64,000 bases of DNA from positions 28,086,199 to 28,150,198 of the forward strand of contig CM046864.1 of the NCBI GenBank assembly GCA_025617745.1. The letters are read 5' to 3'. Origin of the DNA: Heliocidaris erythrogramma. Taxonomy: Eukaryota > Echinodermata > Echinoidea > Camarodonta > Echinometridae. Position 1 is the stretch's first letter; the number at the start of each line of letters is the position of its first letter. The notes below the pieces were generated by a model that ran no database searches, was not told the DNA's origin, and saw only the letters and a program-made list of their open reading frames with translations. Below are positions 1 through 11,183 of this stretch, in pieces. Position numbers and translations under genes: made by a program.

Positions 1-42
1 TTTATATTCATGAAAAATATGCTATTTTCTGAAAAGTAATTT

Positions 43-922
43 GTGACCCTCCACCACAAAACGATCAATAAGTCGCAATGGGAGTTTAAGAGTAAACTGA
101 TGTAAAAGGTGGTTTGGGGTGGAAATTTTGATTTTAATTTTTTAATATTTTCTGAAAGTTCATTTATTAATCTACCATCTGACAAAATTTCAGGTTAAAA
201 TACCTTGTACAAATATGTTTTTACTCTCATTCAAAATGACCATGTTTTCCTTGACACTCAAACTCTGTGTGTCAATTGCTGGGATTGTACTTCACATTGC
301 TTTTCCAGTATAGCTTAAAAACTATGCACTGTCTGACAGTGGCGGCACCAGAATTTTTAAAGTGGGGGGGGGGGGGGCAAATGGGGGGCAAATGGGGGGC
401 AAAAGAAAATGTTGGGGGCAAGGGCGGACAAAAACAATTTCCACCCTTTTATTTTTTTTCACTCCGAAAATTATTGGGGGGGGGCAAAGCTTCTGACTGG
501 GGGGGGGGGGGGGCAAATAATGCCCCCACGCCCCCCTGGTGCCACCACTGCTGTCTGATATTCAAAATGTAAAGAAACAAAGAAATATATCTTTTCTGAA
601 GGTATAGAAAGTTTCATCCCAATCCAATTAGTATTAGTGTATGCTAGGGAGTTTTGACTCAACCTTTTGTGCGACTAACAATAGGACACAGACTTGGTGC
701 TCTTAAATGGTCACTCTTCTTCAGGGCCCGTTTTCTCTATTGTTTTGGTCATTAGCCTGTCTGACACGTTGAAATTCCCTTTGTAATTTACAAGGGTTTG
801 CTTAGTCCATACAAGACAAGTTATATATCATTTTAAAGCTTGGAATCTAAGCTTTCAAACTGTGTTGAAATTTTAAAAACCCAAGTTTCCGACTTATTGG
901 TCGTTTTGTGGTGGAGCGTCAC
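43..922. mobile_element. TIR DNA element (GTGACC family), copy 1
   Basis: The 34-bp ends (43-76 and 889-922) are inverted repeats matching at 31 of 34 positions; they start GTGACC and run into CAATAAGTCGC. Both ends are flanked by ATTT, a likely 4-bp target duplication; alternatively the TIR is one base longer with a 2-bp duplication. No transposase is encoded, so it is non-autonomous. A second member lies at 33637-34310. After subtracting the nested hAT-like insertion (337-550 plus one 8-bp duplication) this copy is about 658 bp, close to the 674 bp of the other. Superfamily not assigned. Confidence 0.75.
337..550. mobile_element. hAT-type MITE nested in the TIR element
   Basis: Left end CAGTGGCGGCACCAG (337-351) and right end (536-550) are inverted repeats matching at 14 of 15 positions. 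The flanks are the identical 8-mer CTGTCTGA on each side, the TSD length typical of hAT transposons. The interior is short, G-rich and non-coding, with several runs of G. Small ORFs across it are translations of poly-G/poly-C and are not genes. Confidence 0.85.
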
Positions 923-3828
923 ATTTGTTACCATGGCAACGTCTCTAGTACTTCCATCCGCCACCATTTTGATGGCAAATAGGCAGATAATGATATCTGA
1001 GTCATCTGGGTAACAAAAAATAACAGCATGAAACTGTGTCTAAGGGATGGGGTACGTTTTGGGTATAGCCCATACACTTTCGAAATTGATTTCATAAGCC
1101 ACGCATACCTACTTTAACTTTTACATCATTTAGTTGGCATAGCAACCGTCTTAACAGGCATGACTGTTACCTCAAAATCTCTCTTTGAAAGTGGAAAGTA
1201 TGTGTGCTTAGATATTTCCATTATGTTTTGTTTTGATACAGAAATGCTATATTTCTTTTTTAAAATACCAATCCCTACCATGTCGTTGCCAAAGTAAGAC
1301 CCTGTTGTGGCATACACATGACTTCGCACGACCAAGACTTTCATGTCATGAAAAGTTTTGGCATGAAATAGATATATTTATACACTTTTATTATGTTTTT
1401 ATGTTTTTTTTTATTTAACTATGCTATTTTCTGAAATGCTAGACGTTACTTTACCTTTTTGAGAGTAACAATGCCCTTTGACAACTGAGATTTTGATTAA
1501 AATAACATCGGTAGCTTGGAATTGATACACTTCATCACTTACATTATATTTTTATGTTGTTTAATAAGAGATACATGCATTTTTAAAGAAAATATTTTGT
1601 TACCATGGCAACGGCCGAAGACGTCATTTAGAAAAATGGCAACAAGTAAATTCATTTTCAGCACCCCCAAAATAGGGGATATAGCACAGAAGATTTTAAG
1701 TAAACTTAATGGCTAGCTCTTCACAGTATTATCGGTATTGCTCAAAAAAAAATACTTAAAAGACTTACTTGGTTGTATAGTTCACCTCTATCATCAGGAG
1801 GAACAGTAGAATCCAGATCACGGCTGAGATCAAATACAATCACATATATGGCTCGCCATGTCAGAAACACCTGCGGCTCAAGAGAGTGACAATAATATAT
1901 AGTCCATGATGCTCCTAATTGCAATTGATATATAATACACAGTTTATCATGATTTCATGTCGACATTTGATATGAAATACCTCATAATCCTTGGCAGTCA
2001 TTTTTTAAATTAGAGATTCCAAGCTGGTAACCAAATTACTATGTAGCTTTGTAGAGGTGTTATCTCTCCGAAGTGCCCTTGCATGCAAATGCGTGCCAAT
2101 GTGCGTTTCTAATAGAAAGCAATAAAAAGCAATAACTCTCGATCTTTAATTTACAGTACCAATATCTACCATATTGTTGAAATATTGAAAAAAAATATGT
2201 GATTTTAGCAATTCCATTTACAAGACTTGTAACATCATTGGTCATGAAAAATCGAGAACTGGTAACAAATTAATGAGTTTGTAGACTTAGGGCACGATTG
2301 ATATGGTGTTGTTAAGGTAACATCGGCGACTATTTTTACCAAAAATACCAACACTATTCTTTGTCAGAATTAAATATATTTTGAGTACAACCCCGAGCGA
2401 AAGTTACATACTGGAGAAATGGAAATTTAAGATAGTTTAGTGTTTAATAAGGCCAAATGGAAGCGTTCTCCTCTATTAGGTGACTGTGAAAAAATAAAAA
2501 TACAGTTTGAGTTCCACATCCATATTTATAGTAGTCTGAACTTTCAAATGTTCATGACTTTTTTATTACTTTTCTCCGCAATTTATTTAAATTTTCACGA
2601 ACCTGTTTCACTGTTTTTTTTCTTCTAATTTCACATAATTCAACTTGTTGCAAATACTGAGATGCCTTTGAAATTATAACACACAACATAACAAAATAAT
2701 AACACAGATAATAAAATAAGTAAATAATACAAATTCATAGCCTCCTTAGCTGTGCCATTACAACACAATTCCTCTACCGAGGGGTTCAAATGATAAAATA
2801 AACAAGAGACAGCTATTTTATTATTATTTTTTTTTTACATTTAACAATACACCAATCCCTCCAGTAACATGCCGCTATCCACTCGAAAGCAATCCCCGTC
2901 AACTCCACCCACCAATAAACATGTTAAATTTATCAGCGCTATATGATTTCATGTTTTAAAAAATACATGTCGAATTATGTTTATTTATTGCCCTCATGAA
3001 TGTATTATAATTTAGAGGTGTTTTCGCAACTGAAGGTGATAGGTTATGCCCCTTGAAAACATTCTACGGCATCGTACGGCATTATCCCGAGTATAATTCC
3101 TTTATTGCAAGAATCGTATACTGCATAATCATAGTCAAGAAAAGGAAGAATAAGAGATTGATATATCTAATAATCTTGTCAATTGTATCTAATTATAAAG
3201 ATCTATCAAAACAATTCATTTTTATCCTCTAAAATTATGAAGAAAAAAAATGTCTCTTTGAATTTGTCGCTTGTCTCAAAACAATCGAAATAAGTAATCC
3301 CCATAAATAATTCTTCGAACAGAAAATAGTAACCAAGTGTTCTTTGTTATAAGTTATAACGATACCTGCATACAGAATAAGGGAGAGGGAAAAACAACAA
3401 AACATTCTTATCCTCATCATTATATCTGCTGGCTGGGACTGAACTGTTACAACGTCTTACTGGATTATATTACATCTGAACCTATTTCCAGTATCATTCT
3501 GTAAGAATACATATAAATCTTTCCATATAGAAATCTTCACTTATACTTGCCATTGTATATACTTTTATACATGCGTGGTACACGACCCCATAAGGAGGTT
3601 TCGGGTGTGTCGATTAGAACGCCGTCCTAGATCCTCCAAGTGACAAGGACTGCTTTGTGTTGACTGCATACAAAGTATGTGAAGCATGAAGTTAATAATG
3701 GGTGAAGTGAGGTTCACTTTTTAGCGAAGACGGCAAAACCATGTTTGGCGCGTTCTCGATCTGACTTGTGGACGAGGGAGAAGCCAGTGGACGGGTGAGC
3801 CGTTCTTGCACAAAGCGCGGTATGCAGT
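923..3828. other. AT-rich stretch without a recognisable gene
   Basis: Only short ORFs without recognisable domains occur. Two perfect 14-bp palindromic X-box-like motifs GTTACCATGGCAAC lie at 927-940 and 1599-1612. The first immediately follows the TIR element, so they may belong to repeats and not to a promoter. No RNA gene or transposon end was recognised here. Confidence 0.5.
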
Positions 3829-4006
3829 CACTGTAAAAAATTGCTGTAACTTGTACAGTAAATTACAGTAATTTACAACGGTAAAATACTGTAACAGTGA
3901 TTTTACAGTAATTTGCCATATATTTTAGTCGGTTCACGGTAATTTACTGGAATCATCAGTGTTGTTGTTTTCGGAGACAGATGTTATAGTAAATTGCTGT
4001 AATTGA
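3829..4006. repeat. ACAGTAAATT-rich repeat
   Basis: Repeated and mutually inverted ACAGTAA / TTACTGT motifs occur from CACTGTAAAAA at 3829 to TTGCTGTAATTG near 4006. The ends resemble the CACTGTAAAAA terminus of the MITE at 36364. Probably a non-autonomous DNA element; no target duplication was found. Confidence 0.4.
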
Positions 4007-4039
4007 GCACGCGAAGTTCATTCTGGGATACACAACGTC

Positions 4040-4187
4040 ACACGCGCATGCGCACCACGCGCGGTGCGCACATGCACAGAGCAGAAATTTATGCAGAAAT
4101 TTTGGTGCCTGAAGAAGCTGTGATTGCCAGTTGTTTTGGGAAATCATGTTAATGAATCACAGGTCAAGTGCATATTCCCTGGTAAGT
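4040..4187 (+). promoter_or_regulatory. Candidate promoter and first-exon region
   Basis: A palindromic NRF1-type site GCGCATGCGC (4044-4053) sits in a short CpG-rich patch. A consensus splice donor follows, CCCTG|GTAAGT, giving a possible exon end at 4181. This spacing (NRF1 site, about 130 bp, donor) is repeated near 62394-62524. No coding exon is recognisable downstream, so the transcript is inferred. Confidence 0.3.
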
Positions 4188-4782
4188 GGTGATGTTTTTT
4201 TTCTGTGGATCATTCAGATGTGGAAATTTTGTTTCTATCTTTTCCCAATATTATGTAGGCCTAATCTTTATTTGACAATCAATTCATCGTAGACTCACAC
4301 TCGCAGCTTTCTGTGTGTTAATGTGTGTTGTGCCCGGCACACGGCACACGGGCATGTTGCTTTGCACTGCACTCATCCACAACTCCCATACCGTGGCATC
4401 AGATTCAGACTGGTTTTAACTTCGTTTGAATGCTCATAATTAACACAAGACCTAGGGCCACGCCTAGATCCAGACCATAATATTCTAATTTTAGGACAAG
4501 TTTAAGTTAAGGAGGCATAATTGGTTAACTTACTTTACCTGAGCCTTGGCTTAGGGCCTAGCCCAAGCTGTCATGTTAGTCCCGTATGTTGTGATTTCTG
4601 TAGTCTACACAAATTTCAGTTCGGCTAGGGTGCCCTTGTCTGCTCACACGCGTAACTGCGCGATTCTAAGTAATACTAATAAAACAAAACATGCAACGAA
4701 CACAAACTTTTCATCTTTCATAGCGATGGGTATTCATACAAAAAAACGAGTCAAAATATTGAAAAAGGGTCTTATTTCATGC

Positions 4783-5071
4783 ATTTTATTCACAAGCCTC
4801 AAAATGTTCTTGTTCACGTCAAAACTCCCGAACTGCGTGTAAAATGAATGAGTGCGCAGACATGGGCACCATTGTTTTTTCAATGTTGAAATGACACGGC
4901 CGCCGTTTCTTGCCGTAAATGGCATTGTTCTTGCTCTAATTTTGATGAGAATTTTTGGAAACTTACTCTTTAGAATATAAGGTATAATATAAAATTAAGC
5001 TTTAGAGGAATATTACAGAAATTCGTGTGAATTTTAGGTCAAAACTTTAGGTGCGCAGACATAGGGCTCCC
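4783..5071. repeat. Dispersed repeat, inverted partner of 44800-45112
   Basis: The segment reads as the reverse complement of 44800-45112, with shared blocks such as GTGCGCAGACAT, GCAAGAACAATGCCATTT and CAGTTCGGGAGTTTTGACGT, allowing mismatches and indels. No coding potential; a dispersed repeat family seen in two orientations. Confidence 0.65.
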
Positions 5072-5115
5072 CATCATATATAGGACTTCTCCATGGGCCT
5101 CCCTGCCTAGGCCCT

Positions 5116-5296
5116 AGGCTTAGCCTTGGCTTAGGCGTAGGCGTGCCTCCAGGCCTCACACCCTGTCCCCACACAAATGGACATTGCATAATTTGTGTGT
5201 ACAAAGAGCTCATTTCTTTAATCTTTGTACACACAAATGGGGACAGGGTGTGAGGCTTGGAGGCACACCTACGCCTAAGCCAAGGCTAAGCCTTGT
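5116..5296. repeat. Long hairpin (inverted repeat)
   Basis: Left arm 5116-5205 and right arm 5229-5296 are complementary over about 65 bp, beginning AGGCTTAGCCTTGGCTTAGG. The left arm carries an extra segment of about 20 bp that disrupts the stem. Both arms include CTCACACCCTGTCCCC. Probably a foldback-type repeat; not a gene. Confidence 0.65.
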
Positions 5297-5924
5297 TCAA
5301 CTGTCCATGAGGGCCTGGAGCTCAATTCTTTCCTTGTTTTTTCTTATGTTGGGTCGTAAGTGGTCTGTATAAACTTAGCATAGCTAGCAACGGACACTTA
5401 CGTAGTACATGTAGGTGTGCCCTGTCCCCTGCTGTCAAAAACAAAATCCCAGTATGGAAAGGTTACTACATATCATGCATATCAGCCGTTCTTTTTATTA
5501 TCAGCCCCTGCAAATGCGCGCACAGAGTTCAAAGTGCACATTGCCTTGCGCGCAATCAGCTGGCAGCCTGTGCTACCTGCAGGTGAAAGTCTCGAGTCCC
5601 TTACAAAAAAAAAGAAACGTTCAAAAGCATATTTTCAGAGAAAGGACCAGAATCACCACCAGCAATTGTAGACTCTTTGATGACCGTTACATATTATCTG
5701 CAAAGAAAGTAACTAATGGGCCACCACAGCTGTAGCCTTTTGACAAGGCCCTCGTGACTATTTTTCTCGGCAAGTAAGCTAGTAGTGGCTGTATAACAAG
5801 ACTAGCCGCCCAGCCCAGTGAATGCGCGATCGAGCGACGTGAGCCCGAGGGCCTTTTGGAACCTGGCCTGTATTTCTTATGTTATCCTTTGTTCCTAGCG
5901 AGGATCTGCTACCTTATAGGTAGG

Positions 5925-6075
5925 AGCCAATCAGCAAAACGTATCTTCGCATGACGTCAGCATACATTTGGTATGCAAATTCACCTTCATCTCGAGCTTG
6001 TGCGGCCCGTGCAAGCTACTAGTACATCAACCATGGAAAGCAAGCCCCGCAGATACCGTTGTGATTGGTCGATAA
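5925..6075 (+). promoter_or_regulatory. Promoter-like motif cluster (CCAAT, CRE, octamer)
   Basis: Within 55 bp lie CCAAT (5927-5931), a full CRE TGACGTCA (5952-5959) and the octamer ATGCAAAT (5973-5980); a reversed CCAAT follows near 6064. CCAAT plus octamer is known from sea urchin histone promoters, but no histone coding sequence follows. The motif cluster is seen; promoter function is inferred. Confidence 0.3.
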
Positions 6076-6111
6076 TCTTCGGTAGGCGTCTTAGCATACG
6101 AATGTCAACTC

Positions 6112-6333
6112 GTGAATAATTCATATCGGACGATGGAAACCCAGGTTCCAAAAGGCCTCGCGACTAAAGTAGCTCGATCGCGCGTTCACCCGGGCCGTGT
6201 TGATTCTTTTCGTCGCCGGCTAGTCTCATCTCAGGCACAGCATGACGAGGAAAATAGCCAAGTCACGAGGCCTTATCAAAAGGCTACCACAGCTGGTACA
6301 CCTGATCCACAAAATATCCCGTTAAAATCCTAG
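6112..6333 (+). CDS. Small hypothetical ORF downstream of promoter-like cluster
   Basis: A 73-codon ORF whose second in-frame Met opens METQVPKGLATK. The product is basic and then polar (RRRLVSSQ near the middle), with no membrane segment, signal peptide or family I recognise. It lies about 130 bp after the CCAAT/CRE/octamer cluster in sequence with more CpG than its surroundings, the main reason for listing it. An earlier ATG at 6031 opens a 28-codon frame that would compete for initiation. It may be a first coding exon or a chance ORF. Confidence 0.2.
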   Translation: MNNSYRTMETQVPKGLATKVARSRVHPGRVDSFRRRLVSSQAQHDEENSQVTRPYQKATTAGTPDPQNIPLKS

Positions 6334-6529
6334 GATAGTTAGAAGCAGTATCCAAGGTTCAACCTGGCACAGAGACGCCTCTCGTCACTACTGACATAGG
6401 ATCCTTGGTCTATCCTCGGATACTCTTGAAATATTTGCTGTTGAGAGTACTGTGGCGCAGCCTACAGTATGGCCATTGTGTGGGAGCATCGAAAATTAGC
6501 TGGATGATGCGAGGTGGACACATCAGGAC

Positions 6530-6689
6530 CATTGCTTCTAGTGTTTAGATGAATTAGACTAAGTCCATTTGTAGAAGTATCATTGTTTCCTGCATTTAAA
6601 GAATTAAACTTAGTATTAAAATCCTCAGTTGTATAGTAATCACTATGAATATTCAAGGCCTGATTATCATTAAGGTCATCATTGTTCAT
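6530..6689 (-). pseudogene. LINE endonuclease N-terminal fragment
   Basis: Read from 6689 on the minus strand, about 53 codons resemble the lead-in of a non-LTR endonuclease: YYTTEDFN, then LSLIHLNTRS. The second matches the common 'SLIHxNxRSL' start of APE-type endonucleases. Homology ends near 6530, where the frame passes into unrelated sequence. It is an isolated, truncated scrap; the catalytic residues are absent. The family is inferred from this short motif only. Confidence 0.45.
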
Positions 6690-7369
6690 TTTTTGTGGAT
6701 AGATTGTGTGACGTTATCCTCAACTTATGCCCTGTTGTGATGTGCGTGCACGTGGGTGCGCAGTGAAGGTGGGTACACGGTGTGTTATAAAGATTAAAGT
6801 AAAGAGAGTACATTAAAGTATACAATCTTTCAATGCCAAAAGAAAAAAAAAAAAAAAAAGGTTATTTGACAGTCTGCCGGGGGTACCAAGGATAAGTAAT
6901 TGTTGATTAGATACAGCATATAAATATGGAGGAAACAGTTTGAATACAACCATAGCATATAGATTCTAGAGTTTAATTCCGGTATGGACCAGTGACCGGG
7001 TAGACCCGGTAGGTCGCTGAAATTGAAAAGAAAATGTGTGTAGTTGTTCTCATTACAAAGTATGAGGCAAAGGCTGTACACAGTATGTAGCAATCAGTCT
7101 ATAGGGAAACCTAGTACAAAAGGATAGTTGCGTAATTTTTTAGACTTCGGGATGGAGCAGTACACGAGCATGTTTGGAAATAATAAGTGTAGTGCAGTTG
7201 GTTTGTTCTTGCAAGTGTAATGGCGAAAGAAAGGCAGCAAATGAGTGCAGCAGAATTTGCTGTAAGGATGCTGAAATTATAAATTGGGAAAAAGTAGAGC
7301 TGTTTGTTGACATAACAATACATGATTATATGGTTTTCAATTTCTAAAAGAGAAAAGAAACACCTAGAG

Positions 7370-8080
7370 CGATTAACATCAGTATGAGTACTTAAATAAC
7401 ATAATTGGAGGTGACTGACCGGCATATAGCAATCTGAATACTTATGTAAGGTACACATCGACTGAAATCAATTGTCAAAAGGCAATCTGTTCAGTTTCGG
7501 TACGAAGTACATAGCACAGGAGTACAATACATGGTTATATGTTAAATAACAAAGGAGTACAATACATTGTTATACCATTAGGGTCAAAAGTTTGGGAGAA
7601 TGTGGCCTCAATATACGGTTTTATTTTCAGGATAAGGCTGAGAATGCAATTAAAAAGTACTGTTTAGATTTGTTTGTTTAGTTAAACGCAGACCCCATCT
7701 CCTTGTTCTATTGAGGCGACCAAACATATGACATTGACAATGGTGCTGTGAAGATTCATACCATACTATTCCAAACCACGTATTTGTGGAATTTCTTTCT
7801 TATGGGTTAAACACAGAATGAATAAGTGAGATGCTATAAAAACCCTGAGGTAATTGACCGGCATAACAAGTTAAATACCTATGTTAAGAAAAAGGCCCTA
7901 CATTGACCAAGGTCGAATAGCCGAAAGACAAATTGTTTTGTATGATCCGAAGCAAAATAAAGAGTAAAACACCAATTGCATAATAGTTCACATGCAGGAG
8001 AGTGGACTCCATATAAATCTTTGTTGATTGATTTTTTTTTCTTCAGAAAAAGGCTGAGAATGCAATTTAAAAAAAATTTA
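7370..8080. repeat. Two diverged tandem units of about 420-450 bp
   Basis: Matching landmarks recur: GACTGACCGGCAT (about 7415) and ATTGACCGGCAT (about 7853), and AAGGCTGAGAATGCAATT at about 7631 and 8047. The copies are strongly diverged. They precede a second set of tandem units (8285-9930) upstream of the gypsy-like element. No coding potential. Confidence 0.5.
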
Positions 8081-8284
8081 ACGTTTGAAATGTAAACACA
8101 AGCTGTTATCTCCTAAAGCGATCATCACAATAGTTTATGAAGAAAAAAGTATATAATCGCCCGTTTAGAGCCAGAAGGGCGCCAACTCATATGTTTTAAC
8201 ACAGAGTCTACGCCCCTCCGGCCCCCAACACACGACATTGCAACCCGAAAAACAAATAAGAGCTTAATTTATTCAAAATCGGGC

Positions 8285-8935
8285 TCAGATATAGACAATC
8301 GTAAAAAAAAAAACATAAGTAGGATACTGGTCTATACAAGGTGTAATATATATACCTTCGAGTTTCAAATCTAATCGGATCGTTTTACTGTTACTACATT
8401 CATTGTGATAATCACAATAGTTTATGAAGCAAAAATGTAAAGCATCGTGACTATTCTGCAAGTCAAAATTTCAAAGTATGTATTGTAACCCGAAAAACAA
8501 TTAAGAGCTTAATTTATTCGAAATCTGGCTCATATATAGACAATCACAAAAAAATAAGTAGGATACTTAAATCCTTTGAGAATGCTAAGCCAATTTAGGA
8601 AAACAAAAAAAATCTTTGTTGATTTCAAGAAATAATATTTTATAATGGTCGGTACCAGGTGTAGTATGTACCTTCGGGTTTCAAATCTAATCGGATCGTT
8701 TTACTGATACTATACATTCATTGTGATAATCACAATAGTCTATGAAGCAAAAATGCAAAGCATCGCGACTATTCTCCCAGTCAAAATTTCAAAGTATGGG
8801 TGTAACCCGAAAAATAGATAAGAGCTAAATTTATTCCAAAATCTGGCTCAGATATAGACAGTCACAAAAAAATAAGTAGGATACTTAAATCCTTTGAAAA
8901 TGCTAAGCCAATTTAGGAAAAAATAAAAAGAAGCA
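8285..8935. repeat. Tandem units sharing a GTAACCCGAAAA block
   Basis: Repeated blocks include TGTAACCCGAAAAA, AATAAGTAGGATACTTAAAT and AATCTAATCGGATCGTTTTAC, recurring at about 320-350 bp with internal deletions. The CTAATCGGATCGTTTTAC block also occurs in the units at 9026-9930, so both sets descend from one repeat. Confidence 0.6.
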
Positions 8936-9025
8936 TAAGGGGAGACACGAGGTAAATTAAAAATAATTTTCAAGTTTCAAGGGCATGTTTGCATTGGGTG
9001 AAACGCCCCAGGAACGCCCCAGGAA

Positions 9026-9930
9026 GTGAATTTGGATACAACTACCACGCCCTGCTCATGAGCAAATACTATATGCTTAGATATTGGTTATAGCCTTAGG
9101 GAAGTATGTTGTAGAGCTGATCAGGAGCTGGATGTCCCGAGTCCTCCCTCACTGCTCGATACAAAGCTTCCCCTCAACTATCACACAATATGAGTGGACG
9201 AGAAATAATATTTTATAGTGGTCAGTACAAGGTGTAATATGTACCTTCGGATTTCAGATCTAATCGGATCGTTTATTGATATTATACGTTCATTGGCTTG
9301 ATATATATTGACGACATTTCAAATTAATAGGATTGTTTTTATTGATACTTATCATAGGTTCATTATGACCATCTTTGCTGCATACATGGTTAGCAACATT
9401 TGAAATTTATAAGTCAGTGAAATTGAAATTTATAAGTCAGTGAAAATGAATTTGGATACAACTACCACGCCCTGCTCATGAGCAAATACTATGCTTAGAT
9501 ATTGGTTATAGCCTTAGGGAAGTATGTTGTAGAGCTGGTCAGGAGCTGGATGTCCCGAGTCCTCCCTCACTGCTCGATACAAAGCTTCCCCTCAACTATC
9601 ACACAATATGAGTGGACGAGAAATAATATTTTATAATGGTCAGTACAAGGTGTAATATGTATCTTCGGGTTTCAGATCTAATCGGATCGTTTTACAGATA
9701 TTATACATTCATTGGCTTGATATATATTGACGACATTTCAAATTAATAGGATTGTTTTTATTGATACTTATCATAGGTTCATTATGACCATTTTTGCTGC
9801 ATACATGGTTAGCAACATTTGAAATTTATAAGTCAGTGAAAACGAATTTGGATACAACTACCACGCCCTGCTCATGAGCAAATACTATGCTTAGATATTG
9901 GTTATAGCCTTAGGGAAGTATGTTGTAGAG
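9026..9930. repeat. Tandem direct repeats (421, 394 bp, then partial)
   Basis: Units start at about 9026, 9447 and 9841 with GAATTTGGATACAACTACC and are nearly identical. Unit 1 is longer partly through a local duplication of AATTTATAAGTCAGTGA. The third unit stops near 9930. They end about 440 bp before the likely Gag start of the gypsy-like element and could be its 5' non-coding region or an older host repeat. A (CTG)n tract follows at 9981-10003. Confidence 0.7.
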
Positions 9931-10370
9931 CGGTCGGCCAGCTATATGAGATTGTAAGGATAATACTTTGTGTTTTTTGGCTGCTGCTGCTGCTGCTGCT
10001 GCCGTTGATGTGATATTATTACTGTAATTATATTACATTTGTAATTAATGGTTGCAGATATTGTATATTGCTGCTGCTGCTGATATATTGATATAGACTA
10101 TTGTTAGTGTAATTTAGATTTTAACTGCTAATAAAATATAAGTAGCATTTCGTTTATTTTTACTGACTACAAAAAAGTCTTTGAGTCAGATAGAATAATA
10201 TTTAGGATTAAATCTATTCATTTTCTGTTTCTGTTTTTGGAGTCAAGGGCGGATTCCAAAAAATAGAAATTATTTTGATTTTTGTCGGAAAGTCACCGAA
10301 GCATATTTACAATTGGAAATATTGTGCTGTTTTAGTTTTTGATATTGATATTGCGCATTTCACGCCCGAT

Positions 10371-11183
10371 ATGGCTTCAGGGTTGACGAGAATTAAAATT
10401 AATTCTTGCACCCACGAGGAGCTAACAAAGCTTCCAGGCATTGGTAAAGTGACGGCCGATCGTATCATCGAAGTAAGAGAGGCCGTCGATATCACTCCCG
10501 ATATCTTCATGTCGATTCCTAACATTAAGGGGGCTGAGTTGTTGGTTTATGCCTTCGACTATGAACCCACAAATGGTAGATCACTTGAAGATGAGGACTC
10601 GCGTTCTACTGCTGAAGAACTAAATACAAGTAAACTCGCTCAACCTCCCACTTCGCAGCCGGCCGTGATTACACCACAGATTAGCCAAGCTGATTTTAAT
10701 TTGTTTGGCGCTGTCGGCGAACCATTACAGGCCGTTGCAGGGGGGATTCAACGGAGTTCAGAGGGGACCGGGCAGGTGGGGAATATGCCCCCACAGGCCT
10801 CGGATCCCTCGCAAATTAAAGCAAAATCTTCTTGGGGTTCGGATACCTATTTCCCAGTAGGGGATAGTAGAAGGGAGCAATTGGGATTTGCTAAGTGGAG
10901 TAATGGGGTGTTACCAGGGTATGACATCTCTAGGGCCCCTAGGGATGCACCCCCACGCCCGAAACTAGTATCTCCACTGCAGTCCCCGCGGGCACAGCCC
11001 AACTTGGTCTCTCAACCACAACCCCACTATGTTCAATCACGAATGGATACAACTTTGACATACCCACAATCAGCTGTACATACATGTCCTTCCCCACAAC
11101 CAAGTATGACAGTTCCCCCAAATGTGTCAGGTCCTCCAAATTATGCTGATATGTGTCGAATGATGTGGCAAGTGATGAGTTGA
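10371..11183 (+). pseudogene. Gag-like N-terminal part with helix-hairpin-helix domain
   Basis: The frame is open from 10275, but the likely start is ATG 10371 (MASGLTRIKIN), directly before the domain. Residues 10-55 from that Met form a helix-hairpin-helix of the ComEA/DNA-repair type, with the diagnostic LPGIGKVTADRI hairpin; such domains bind the DNA or RNA backbone without sequence preference. About 200 residues rich in Pro, Gln and Ser follow, as in disordered Gag linkers. The frame ends at a TGA (11181-11183) immediately followed by an in-frame ATG, and the next ORF continues the same composition. The TGA is therefore either a nonsense mutation (CGA to TGA would be CpG decay) or a readthrough site. 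A helix-hairpin-helix in Gag is unusual in my knowledge. Confidence 0.7.
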
